Assembly: GCA_945957175.1 (NCBI GenBank)
Contig: CAMFJL010000004.1
Coordinates: 1 to 64,000, forward strand
Direction: 5' to 3'
Length of the DNA stretch: 64,000 bases
From: an uncultured Legionellales bacterium
GTDB taxonomy: Bacteria > Pseudomonadota > Gammaproteobacteria > UBA1113
Positions within the stretch are counted from its first letter, which is position 1; every line of letters starts with the position of its first letter. Below are positions 18,594-26,425 of the stretch, piece after piece. A program made the position numbers and the translations under genes. A model generated the notes under the pieces. That model did no database searches. It was given only the letters and a program-made list of their open reading frames with translations, and was not told the origin of the DNA.

Positions 18594-20389
18594 GGCATTT
18601 TAGTCTCTGGTTTTGCAGAAACAGCAGCTTCTGGTGTTGCTGTACTATTCGCATTGGTGTTTGACGTTGCTTGTGCTGCATCATTTTTATGATTGGGCAA
18701 ACTTGCGGGATCGTCGGGCTTCACATCATAAAGCATTAATGCTTGACTCACCACTGAGGCAAACACTGGGCCAGACACATCTCCACCAAAATAAACGCCA
18801 TTTTGAGGATTCTTAATCACTGTCACCGCAACAAATTGGGGATTGGTGACAGGTACTATGCCGACAAAAATGCCAACATGATGATGCGCTTCATAGCCAT
18901 GAGGTCCCACAATACGCACAGTACCTGTTTTACCGCTCACAATGTAACCAGGAATATGGGCTTTATAAGCGGTACCGCCCTTTGCGACGACACTCTCCAA
19001 CATCGTTACGATGGATTGCGTAATGCTCGGCGGCAAGACCTTGCTGCCTTTAACTTCAGCGCCTGTAGGCAATTTTATTAAACTTAAAGGTTTTTTTACA
19101 CCATCTGAGGCTAAGATACTGTAGGCTTGCGCCAGCTGAATAGCTGTCACATTCAAACCATAGCCAAAAGACATGGTAGCCAAAGTAAATGGTGCCCATT
19201 TGGGCCGATTAACCAATTCACCTGTCGATTCACCTGGATAATCAAGATTGGTTTTTTGTCCTAAACCAACACTATGCATCAGATCATATAAACTACCTGG
19301 TGGCGTTGTAAGCGTTAATTTAGTGACACCCACATTACTTGAGTGCTGCAAAATACCAGTCACATCAATAACACCAAGATTGAAACCATCATCATTGATC
19401 TGATTACCATCAAGATACATATAACCTGGACTGGTATCCACTTTTGTATTAGGCGTCACTTTACCAAAACGCAATGCATTGGCAACGGCAAAAGGTTTCA
19501 TCGTTGAACCAGGCTCAAATACATCGGTCATCGCTTGATTGCGAAAATAATCGGTGCGCACTAGTGGTTTGTCGTTCGGATTAAACGAAGGATAATTCGC
19601 CATTGCTAAAATTTCGCCAGTTTTCACATTAACAATGACCATACTACCGGCTTCGGCTTTGTTTGTTTCAATCGCCTGTTGCAAGGCATGATAAGCTAAA
19701 TACTGTAAACGATTATCGATACTTAGTTGCAGCTGTTGACCTGGCACCGCGGGCTTAATAACACCTTGCAAAGCAACTACATGACCATACAAATCGCGCT
19801 CGACACGTTCCATGCCGGGACTACCCTGCAATGCCTGATTATATGCAAGCTCTATACCTTCTTGACCTGAATCATCAATATTGGTAAAACCAATCAGGGG
19901 TGCTGCAACCTCCGCTTCTGGGTAAAATCGACGAAATTCAGCTTGTGCATAGACACCTGGAATGCCTAACGCAATGATTTTATCCGCCACTTGAGGATCA
20001 ATTTGTCGCTTGAGATAGACAAACTCACGATGACTACTGCGTGATAATGTGTTTTTGATATCTTGGACATGTTCATCTAGTAATGAAGCAAGCTGATTAA
20101 GCCTTGAATCTTCTAGTGAAAACGTTTGTGGGTTAATCCAAATCGATTTAACAGGCACACTGATCGCAAGCGGTTGCCCATTTCTGTCCGTAATCGTCCC
20201 ACGATAGGCTGCAATATCAATGGTTCTAGCAGCCCTCGCATCCCCTTCGGCCCGTAAAAAAGCACGCTCAAACAAAGTTAACTGAAGCATGCGACCGACA
20301 AGTGCTAGACATAATAAAGCCAATAAGCCGCCAACAACCCAAAGACGGGGTTGATAGCGGTAAGTTCTTTGAGGCCGCCGCGGGCTCAC
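18590..20389 (-). CDS. ftsI: Septal peptidoglycan transpeptidase FtsI (PBP3)
   Basis: Class B penicillin-binding protein that cross-links septal peptidoglycan with FtsW. One membrane anchor sits at about residues 14-36 (LWVVGGLLALLCLALVGRML). A dimerisation domain follows with RGTITDRNGQPLA and GIELAYNQAL. The transpeptidase domain has the nucleophile box GSTMKPF near 293, the SSN box HSSNVGV near 350 and SGKTGTVRI near 483. The C-terminal 40 residues are an Ala/Asn/Thr-rich tail. At 599 residues it is close to the E. coli length. The start is GTG 20389, overlapping ftsL by 4 bp (GTGA), so the genes are translationally coupled. Confidence 0.95.
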   Translation of the reverse strand: MSPRRPQRTYRYQPRLWVVGGLLALLCLALVGRMLQLTLFERAFLRAEGDARAARTIDIAAYRGTITDRNGQPLAISVPVKSIWINPQTFSLEDSRLNQLASLLDEHVQDIKNTLSRSSHREFVYLKRQIDPQVADKIIALGIPGVYAQAEFRRFYPEAEVAAPLIGFTNIDDSGQEGIELAYNQALQGSPGMERVERDLYGHVVALQGVIKPAVPGQQLQLSIDNRLQYLAYHALQQAIETNKAEAGSMVIVNVKTGEILAMANYPSFNPNDKPLVRTDYFRNQAMTDVFEPGSTMKPFAVANALRFGKVTPNTKVDTSPGYMYLDGNQINDDGFNLGVIDVTGILQHSSNVGVTKLTLTTPPGSLYDLMHSVGLGQKTNLDYPGESTGELVNRPKWAPFTLATMSFGYGLNVTAIQLAQAYSILASDGVKKPLSLIKLPTGAEVKGSKVLPPSITQSIVTMLESVVAKGGTAYKAHIPGYIVSGKTGTVRIVGPHGYEAHHHVGIFVGIVPVTNPQFVAVTVIKNPQNGVYFGGDVSGPVFASVVSQALMLYDVKPDDPASLPNHKNDAAQATSNTNANSTATPEAAVSAKPETKMP

Positions 20390-20718
20390 GATACCAATGT
20401 AGTGATGCTTTGCGATGCAGGTACTGTCATCGCTAAGTGATTAGTTGCTCTGTCCATGATCCGGCTTTGTGTAGACCAGGCACTATCTTCTAACCATAAT
20501 TGATTATAGGTTTGTGTCATACTGGTTTTCTGCATTTGCAAACTTTGCCATTGCGAAACGAGCTGTCTATCGAGATCTCTTGTATATATCATGGCAAAGG
20601 CAGAGGCAAATACACAGACAAGTAACAGTGCTAATAGTAAATTTTGTTGACCTAATAATAGTCGGACACCACGCAGACTACCTTGGTAATGGCTAATCGC
20701 TTTGCTTGCTGTCATCAT
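20386..20718 (-). CDS. ftsL: Cell division protein FtsL
   Basis: Small bitopic divisome protein of 110 residues. A membrane segment at about 25-45 (LLLALLLVCVFASAFAMIYT) is followed by a periplasmic leucine/glutamine-rich coiled coil ending at the conserved LWLEDSAWSTQSRIMDRA region. Sequence conservation in FtsL is always low; the call rests on size, topology and position between rsmH and ftsI. The start ATG overlaps the rsmH stop by 4 bp. It should pair with FtsB and FtsQ, which are not in the window. Confidence 0.9.
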   Translation of the reverse strand: MMTASKAISHYQGSLRGVRLLLGQQNLLLALLLVCVFASAFAMIYTRDLDRQLVSQWQSLQMQKTSMTQTYNQLWLEDSAWSTQSRIMDRATNHLAMTVPASQSITTLVS

Positions 20719-21650
20719 GATAATTTCTCCGCAACACGTAAAATCGCGCTGCGCGCACGTGGGTTTTTAGCCACTTCCTGTGCGCTAGGTCGATAATCTT
20801 TACCTATGACAATCAGCTTAGGGTTCAGCGCCGATACCGGCACTGGTAATCCTTTGGGCCAATTGTCGCCTTGTGCTTGTTCACGCATAAAACGCTTAAC
20901 AAGTCGATCTTCGAGTGAGTGGAAGCTCATCACTACCAACCGACCACCAGGGGCAAGCACGTCGACCGCCTGGCCTAGCACCGCCGAAATATCGGCGAGC
21001 TCTGTATTTATCACCATCCGAATCGCCTGAAAACTCTTGGTAGCAGGATGCCGCCCAGGTTCCCAACGCGGATGAGCTGTCTTAATCACCTCAGCTAATG
21101 CCAAGGTTCTTGTTAACGGTGCTAGTGTTCTTGCCTCAATGACAGCTTTGGCAATCCGCCTGGCAAATCGCTCTTCGCCAAACGTCGCCAACACTCGTGC
21201 AAGCTCAGCCTCGCTCACTTGTGCCAGCCATTTGGCTGCGGTCAGGTCTTGCGTTGTATCCATACGCATATCAAGGGGGCCATCGCGAAGAAAGCTAAAT
21301 CCACGCTCGGCCTCATCAAGTTGTATCGATGACACACCCAAATCCAATAACACACCATCTACACGACCCACTAATTTTCGAGACTCGAGCACAGTGCGCA
21401 ATGAGGAGAACGCACTGTGAACTATCGAAAACCGTGGATCGGCGATGTGCTCATGAGCAAAAGCCACTGCACTCGGGTCTTTGTCTAAGGCAATCAAACG
21501 ACCCGTTGCACCAAGACGCTCAAGCATCGCACTCGTATGACCGCCACGCCCAAACGTACCATCAACGTAAACACCATCCGGCTTTATCGCCAAAGCATCG
21601 ATACACTCAGCCAGCATCACCGGCTGGTGACTCATAGCGGTTATCGTCAC
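20715..21650 (-). CDS. rsmH: 16S rRNA m4C1402 methyltransferase RsmH (MraW)
   Basis: SAM-dependent methyltransferase acting on N4 of C1402 of 16S rRNA. The 311-residue product has the SAM loop DGTFGRGGHTSAMLERL near residue 29, LLDLGVSSIQLDEAERGFSF near 100, and the C-terminal VMSFHSLEDRLVKRFM and RPSAQEVAKNPRARSAILR, all diagnostic. The GTG 21650 start overlaps the mraZ stop by one base (TAGTG), implying coupling. ATG 21635 would align better with the usual N-terminus. Second gene of the division operon. Confidence 0.96.
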   Translation of the reverse strand: MTITAMSHQPVMLAECIDALAIKPDGVYVDGTFGRGGHTSAMLERLGATGRLIALDKDPSAVAFAHEHIADPRFSIVHSAFSSLRTVLESRKLVGRVDGVLLDLGVSSIQLDEAERGFSFLRDGPLDMRMDTTQDLTAAKWLAQVSEAELARVLATFGEERFARRIAKAVIEARTLAPLTRTLALAEVIKTAHPRWEPGRHPATKSFQAIRMVINTELADISAVLGQAVDVLAPGGRLVVMSFHSLEDRLVKRFMREQAQGDNWPKGLPVPVSALNPKLIVIGKDYRPSAQEVAKNPRARSAILRVAEKLS

Positions 21651-22105
21651 TAAAGCGCAAGCCCCGTTAACTCTTGGGGTAAACCCTCACTGGCTTGCTG
21701 TGCCGCTAACCAATGGCCGCGTTCAGTTTGCCAACGAGATTCACTCCAAATTTCAAACTTATTCCCCTGACCAACAAGCATCGCTTTCTTATCAAGCTCT
21801 GCGTAGTCACGAAGGATCGTGGGAATTAACACACGAGAATGGCTATCCAACTCAATTTCTGTTGCATGCCCTATCAACAAACGTTGAATCCGACGTGCTG
21901 CAGCATTAAAACTTGGCAAAGCAGCCAATTTTTGCTCAATTAATTCCCATTCGCGGAGCGGATATAACAACAAACAAGGGGATTCGGTATCAATGGTCAA
22001 TACGACTGGAAGATTCGTTTCGCCCATTAAACGCTCACGATGCCTGGTAGGTACCGCCATCCGACCCTTATCGTCGATTGTCAGATTCGCTATCCCACGA
22101 AACAT
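21650..22105 (-). CDS. mraZ: Transcriptional regulator MraZ
   Basis: AbrB-fold DNA-binding protein that represses the division and cell-wall operon by binding repeats in its own promoter. The 151-residue product has both MraZ motifs: FRGIANLTIDDKGRMAVPTR at the N-terminus and the second copy ATEIELDSHSRVLIPTILR near 78. The start is ATG 22105; the GTG immediately before it also lies in frame but would give an extra residue. The promoter and five half-sites lie immediately upstream and run through the start codon, so autoregulation is likely. First gene of the mraZ-rsmH-ftsL-ftsI-murE operon. Confidence 0.95.
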   Translation of the reverse strand: MFRGIANLTIDDKGRMAVPTRHRERLMGETNLPVVLTIDTESPCLLLYPLREWELIEQKLAALPSFNAAARRIQRLLIGHATEIELDSHSRVLIPTILRDYAELDKKAMLVGQGNKFEIWSESRWQTERGHWLAAQQASEGLPQELTGLAL

Positions 22106-22140
22106 CACTTTTATCCCACTTTATATCCACTTTGTCCCAC
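22094..22140 (-). promoter_or_regulatory. MraZ operator: five GTG(G) half-sites at 10-11 bp spacing
   Basis: On the minus strand GTGGGA, GTGGAT, GTGGGA, GTGATG and GTGGGA begin at 22140, 22130, 22119, 22108 and 22098, so each lies on the same face of the helix. MraZ proteins bind such direct GTGG/TGGG repeats upstream of mraZ. Here two of the five overlap the start codon region and the first coding codons. Confidence 0.75.
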
Positions 22141-22148
22141 ACCGTCAC

Positions 22149-22178
22149 ACTATAGTTAACATTTACCACTTATGTCAA
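22149..22178 (-). promoter_or_regulatory. Sigma-70 promoter of the mraZ operon
   Basis: On the minus strand a perfect -35 TTGACA (22178-22173) is followed after 18 bp by TATAGT (22154-22149). The predicted start near 22142 puts the first MraZ half-site at the transcription start, a classic repression geometry. Confidence 0.75.
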
Positions 22179-22356
22179 GCCAAGATGCAAAAAATTTTTA
22201 ATCGAGATGGGTCTGTACTTACAGGGAGGTTTCGTTTGCGTGGATAGGGACTAGGCGTTGGCCAACCGGCGTTATCGTAGCGCTGTTAGCAGCATGGTTG
22301 GCACTTAAGAGAGGGAATACGGAAACGGCTATATCGAGTTTGTACAGAAAATTTAA

Positions 22357-22577
22357 AGTGATCCGGCCACACGCATTATCGTTAAGTCAACTATCGATCG
22401 CGCCCATAGTTTAAATCTCGATGTCATTGCTAAAGGTGTGGAAACTAGCGAACAGCTTGCAATATTGCAACAGTACGATTGTGACGAAGTACAGGGATAC
22501 TATTTTGCAAACCTGTATCACCTGAAGATATCGCTGTGATTATAAAAAATAACTTTATCATTCCGGCAATGAAATAG
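22357..22577 (+). pseudogene. Remnant of an EAL-domain (c-di-GMP phosphodiesterase) gene
   Basis: Translation of the plus strand gives the C-terminal end of an EAL domain. AHSLNLDVIAKGVETSEQLA and CDEVQGYYFA are the family's closing motifs, and a further SPEDIAVIIKNN follows in a different frame. A one-base change near 22510 breaks the frame, and only about 70 codons of a 250-codon domain remain. The conserved Glu of the AEGVET motif is Lys here. The rest of the 22109-22601 gap upstream of this fragment, apart from the mraZ control region, shows nothing I recognise. Clear decay product with no promoter or start. Confidence 0.85.
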
Positions 22578-22601
22578 AAAATTCTTTGCCAAAAATTGCG
22601 T

Positions 22602-23567
22602 TTAGCTTGTTATTTTTTCAACATGAATGCCTAACACTGTTGGGTCTTGCTGCAGATTTCGTAGCTCTACGCTAAGCGGTATATCGATTACTTTGTCATA
22701 CAATGATGAAGCCTCTCGAAATACTTGTCCGTGCGAGGTATCAAAGACAAATCCCATATGAGCTATTTGAAGGTTGGTGCCAAAATCCGCGATATCTTTT
22801 GGATCGCGATAAACAATTTCGATAAGACTACCATTGGGTATTTGCTTAAGCATCGCTAAATTGACTTCCCCACTACGCTTAATAAGCACTGATGTGGGAA
22901 TGTAATCAACGCTGACTTTCATGTCTTGACTCAAGTTCTGATACGACTTTAACCATTGTTGAATCTGCTTTAGCTGTCTTTGAGAGGGAGGTGTCAGTAA
23001 ACGCACACGCTGTAAGCCTGTACGTTGATACCAGGCGGGCTTATTAATATCACTTGTTAATGTTTGTATGCTTATCTGATGGTTATTAGCACCCAAGCTT
23101 GACGTCACATTTATAAAAGCGCCGCTTGCTTCATTGTTTTCATTGAAATCGATAGAGGCAAAGTGATTACGATGAAAAAAATCAACTTGACCGTGCTTAT
23201 ACATAAGATTTTGATAGTGTTGCTTAAATACAGCGATATTTTGGCTTTGGGCTAATGCAATCGCTGTGACAACGTACGTTGTACAATCAAAAGCATCGCT
23301 ACGATATAACGGTGCCTGGTCAATTTGTCCTTGAGGTCCTTCACCATTAGGAAATAAAAGATAGGGCTTGCCAAGCAACCAGGCACTTGCACCCGCTAAA
23401 CGTATAGTAAATACAGGAGATTTCGCTGCTGTTTGTTCCCACCAGAAAGACAATGCTTGGTCATATTTGATTGTTTCATAGGGTGCTATGATGGTAACAG
23501 CATAACTGGATGACACTAAACTAAGCCATCCACATAATAAGCCAGCGACATACCAACGTATTTTCAT
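22602..23567 (-). CDS. Secreted DUF1460 amidase-like protein
   Basis: Member of the DUF1460/N-acetylmuramoyl-L-alanine-amidase-like family (NlpC/P60-type fold). A signal peptide is clear: basic start, hydrophobic GLLCGWLSLVSSSYA, cleavage before VTII. The probable nucleophile Cys lies in DAFDCTTYVVTAIAL near residue 94, and HMGFVF near 285 gives the likely catalytic His. It is known mainly in intracellular or host-associated gammaproteobacteria; family members are suggested to act on cell-wall peptides, which is inference here. It overlaps the end of lpxK by 4 bp and so closes that operon. Confidence 0.82.
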   Translation of the reverse strand: MKIRWYVAGLLCGWLSLVSSSYAVTIIAPYETIKYDQALSFWWEQTAAKSPVFTIRLAGASAWLLGKPYLLFPNGEGPQGQIDQAPLYRSDAFDCTTYVVTAIALAQSQNIAVFKQHYQNLMYKHGQVDFFHRNHFASIDFNENNEASGAFINVTSSLGANNHQISIQTLTSDINKPAWYQRTGLQRVRLLTPPSQRQLKQIQQWLKSYQNLSQDMKVSVDYIPTSVLIKRSGEVNLAMLKQIPNGSLIEIVYRDPKDIADFGTNLQIAHMGFVFDTSHGQVFREASSLYDKVIDIPLSVELRNLQQDPTVLGIHVEKITS

Positions 23568-24556
23568 TGCCCTACCCTTTGGTGCGGTGCCTGTAATCGT
23601 TGCTCAAGTTGCCGCCAAAAACCTGATGGCAACACCGCGTGAACCGGCACAACCCAGGTATCACAAGCATTAGCAATGTCTTGGCATTTCACCGCATCTT
23701 TTTCTGTCATGAACCACGGTAACTGCCTGTCAAACGACTGAAAATCTGCAGATTGATAGGCATAATGATCGGGAAATGCGTGAGGCGTCACATGAAGTCC
23801 CTGTGCTTTTAGCATCTCGAAAAAACGGTGCGGATAACCAATGCCCGCGATAGCCAACACCGATTGTCCCGCAAAATCGGCCAGCGATCTGCGCTCCCTG
23901 GTGCGTAAATGATAAACTTCGCCACAAGACAGTGTCATCGACCATGCATCCGCGTCATGGCTGCTACCATTGACAACCCACAGATAACGCGAACGATCGC
24001 GAGGAAGTGGCTCACGAAGCGGTCCAGCGGGCAATACAAGCCCATTACCATGACCACGCTTGCCATCGCTGACAACCACAGCAACCGAAGGATGCATCGC
24101 TAAATGCTGTAAACCATCATCACTAACAATGATATTGCATGGCGTTTGTTTGAGTAATGCTTGAATTGCGCGCGGACGTTTGGGATCTATCATGACAGGA
24201 CAAGCTGTTTCTCTTGCAATCAGCAAGGGCTCATCACCAACCTGCTTGGCATCCGCGTTGGGCATGACAGCATGAGGATAGTATGGTGGCTTAGCACCAT
24301 AACCACGGCTCACCACACCTACACGTAAACCTTGTTGTTGCAAATATTTCACTAAAGCAATGACTAACGGTGTCTTACCCGTACCACCCACGGTCATATT
24401 ACCCACAACAATCACTGGCACGGGTGCAACATAGGTGGACCATAATCCGCATCGATAGACCATGCTACGGCACAGTAAAAGAGTACGATAAAGCCAAGTG
24501 CAGGGTAACAGCAGCCATGCCTGCCACGTACGTGGCAAATGCCACCAAAAATCCAT
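23564..24556 (-). CDS. lpxK: Tetraacyldisaccharide 4'-kinase LpxK
   Basis: Inner-membrane kinase of the lipid A pathway that phosphorylates the 4' position. The N-terminal amphipathic/hydrophobic helix is LLLPCTWLYRTLLLCRSMVY. The Walker A is VGNMTVGGTGKTPLVIAL near residue 52. RGYGAKPPYYPH and DEPLLIARETACPVMIDPKR follow, then ISDDGLQHL in the form VSDDGLQHLAM, the metal/substrate site. TEKDAVKC lies near 283. Length is 330. It starts 12 bp after msbA, the classic msbA-lpxK pair, so the cell makes conventional lipid A. Confidence 0.95.
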   Translation of the reverse strand: MDFWWHLPRTWQAWLLLPCTWLYRTLLLCRSMVYRCGLWSTYVAPVPVIVVGNMTVGGTGKTPLVIALVKYLQQQGLRVGVVSRGYGAKPPYYPHAVMPNADAKQVGDEPLLIARETACPVMIDPKRPRAIQALLKQTPCNIIVSDDGLQHLAMHPSVAVVVSDGKRGHGNGLVLPAGPLREPLPRDRSRYLWVVNGSSHDADAWSMTLSCGEVYHLRTRERRSLADFAGQSVLAIAGIGYPHRFFEMLKAQGLHVTPHAFPDHYAYQSADFQSFDRQLPWFMTEKDAVKCQDIANACDTWVVPVHAVLPSGFWRQLEQRLQAPHQRVGQ

Positions 24557-24568
24557 GATGCCTATTCC

Positions 24569-26395
24569 TTAATACGCATCGACAGCTGCTAGCTTATCAA
24601 CCGCCGTTTTAGGTTCCGTGAATTGTAATTGATGCAGCATACAATAAGCGCCCCCTTGCTGAATAAGCGTCTTATGGGTGCCTTGCTCAACAATATGACC
24701 ATTTTCCAGTACGATGATAAGGTCGGCATTTTCGATAGTAGACAAACGGTGGGCTATCACTAAGGTTGTCCTATCTTTCATCACAGCCTCAAGCGCTGCT
24801 TGAATATAGCGCTCTGATTCGGTATCCAAGGCTGATGTCGCCTCATCAAGGATAAGAATAGGTGCATCTTTTAAAATCGCGCGCGCAATCGCAATGCGCT
24901 GCCTTTGACCACCCGAAAGCAATACTCCATTCTCACCAACAAGCGTATGAATGCCATCTGGTAGTTTTTCAATAAATTCCATGGCATATGCCGCTTTAGC
25001 TGCTTGAATAACCTCAGCTTCTGTTGCATCTAAACCGTAACCAATATTATTAGCAATCGTGTCATTAAATAGCGTCACGTGTTGAGTAACCAATGCAATT
25101 TGCTTTCTTAAATCAGCAAGCTTAATATCAAAAATATTGATATCATCGATGTAAATTTCACCCGCGCTTCTATCATAAAAGCGGGGTAATAAACTCACCA
25201 TACTGGTCTTACCACTACCCGACCGCCCCACTAAAGCAACAGTTTGTCCAGGCGCTACCTGTAAATTAATGTTAGAAAGCACCTGTTGGTCGCTTCTGTC
25301 ATAATTTAAAGAAACATTGCGATATTCGATTTTACCGTTAACGCGAGCAACAGACATGTCACCCTTATCCAATTCAGTTGGCATATCTAAAACTTCAAAA
25401 ATACTTTCAGCACCAGCAAGACCGCGTTGAATCGTACCATTCACAGACGTTAAATTACGCATAGGTTTGAGTGTTGCCATCATCGCAGCAATCACAGCTG
25501 TAAAAGAGCCTGCAGAAAGTGCATGTGCGCCATGTGGCTTCGTAGCTAGGTAAACCATGACAGCAACCACAGAGATACCTACCATCTGCACACTGGAATC
25601 ATTGATTGCCTTCAAAATAACTAATTTCAGCTCCCAATACATATTTTTTGCTGTCGCACGGTTAAACTTTTGAATTTCATAAGCCTCACCACCAAATGTA
25701 CGCACAACTTTATAGCCTTCAAGCGCTTCCTCAGCAACGTGCGTGATTTCTGCCATGGCTTCTTGGGATTTACGGCTTAAGTTGCGAAGATGTCGACTAC
25801 AAAGTTTCACAACAATCGCTAAGAGCGGCCCTGTCACTAAGAAAATAAGGGTTAATTGCCAGCTGATAGAAAACATCACAATCAGCAAGCCAAGCACCAG
25901 CGCGCCATTTTGAATAAGAATAGTGATGGAATCGGTACACGCAGCAGAAAGCTGAGCTGCATTATAAACGAGCATAGAGAGCAATTGACCTGATGAGCTT
26001 CTATCAAAAAAACTGGCGGGCATATGGAGCAAATGAGCAAAAAGTTGTTGTCTGAAAGACATCACGATACTTCGCGCAACCAAACCCATTGAGTAATTAC
26101 CGATTAAGTTCATAGCTGAGCGAATAAGAAATAAACCAATAATAATGAAGGGCAACCAAGCTAAAAACTTCACATCGGGATTAATAAAACCTTTATTAAG
26201 TAAAGGTTTTAATAAATAAACGTATGTTGAATCAACTGCCGAATAACAAGCATTTGCAGCAACTGCCACAACAAATGCAACCCAATAACTTTTGCCATAC
26301 GCTAATAATCTTTTATAAACTTGCCAAGCATTGCCTTGAGGGCGCTTTCTCGCAAGCATTTTGGCTTGTCTGGCACTTATCAATAACTTACTCAT
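24569..26395 (-). CDS. msbA: Lipid A flippase MsbA (ABC exporter)
   Basis: Homodimeric ABC transporter that flips core-lipid A across the inner membrane. Six membrane helices span about residues 30-320. The nucleotide-binding domain has Walker A GRSGSGKTSMVSLLPR near 393, signature LSGGQRQRIAIARAIL near 497, Walker B ILILDEATSALD near 519 and the H-loop VIAHRLST near 552. At 608 residues it is about 25 longer than E. coli MsbA, due to a basic N-terminal segment and a short acidic C-tail. The ATG lies 30 bp after comEC. Identity as MsbA rather than another exporter is supported by lpxK next door. Confidence 0.93.
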   Translation of the reverse strand: MSKLLISARQAKMLARKRPQGNAWQVYKRLLAYGKSYWVAFVVAVAANACYSAVDSTYVYLLKPLLNKGFINPDVKFLAWLPFIIIGLFLIRSAMNLIGNYSMGLVARSIVMSFRQQLFAHLLHMPASFFDRSSSGQLLSMLVYNAAQLSAACTDSITILIQNGALVLGLLIVMFSISWQLTLIFLVTGPLLAIVVKLCSRHLRNLSRKSQEAMAEITHVAEEALEGYKVVRTFGGEAYEIQKFNRATAKNMYWELKLVILKAINDSSVQMVGISVVAVMVYLATKPHGAHALSAGSFTAVIAAMMATLKPMRNLTSVNGTIQRGLAGAESIFEVLDMPTELDKGDMSVARVNGKIEYRNVSLNYDRSDQQVLSNINLQVAPGQTVALVGRSGSGKTSMVSLLPRFYDRSAGEIYIDDINIFDIKLADLRKQIALVTQHVTLFNDTIANNIGYGLDATEAEVIQAAKAAYAMEFIEKLPDGIHTLVGENGVLLSGGQRQRIAIARAILKDAPILILDEATSALDTESERYIQAALEAVMKDRTTLVIAHRLSTIENADLIIVLENGHIVEQGTHKTLIQQGGAYCMLHQLQFTEPKTAVDKLAAVDAY

Positions 26396-26425
26396 GTACG
26401 CCTCAATTAGGATACTCGTTGTCTT

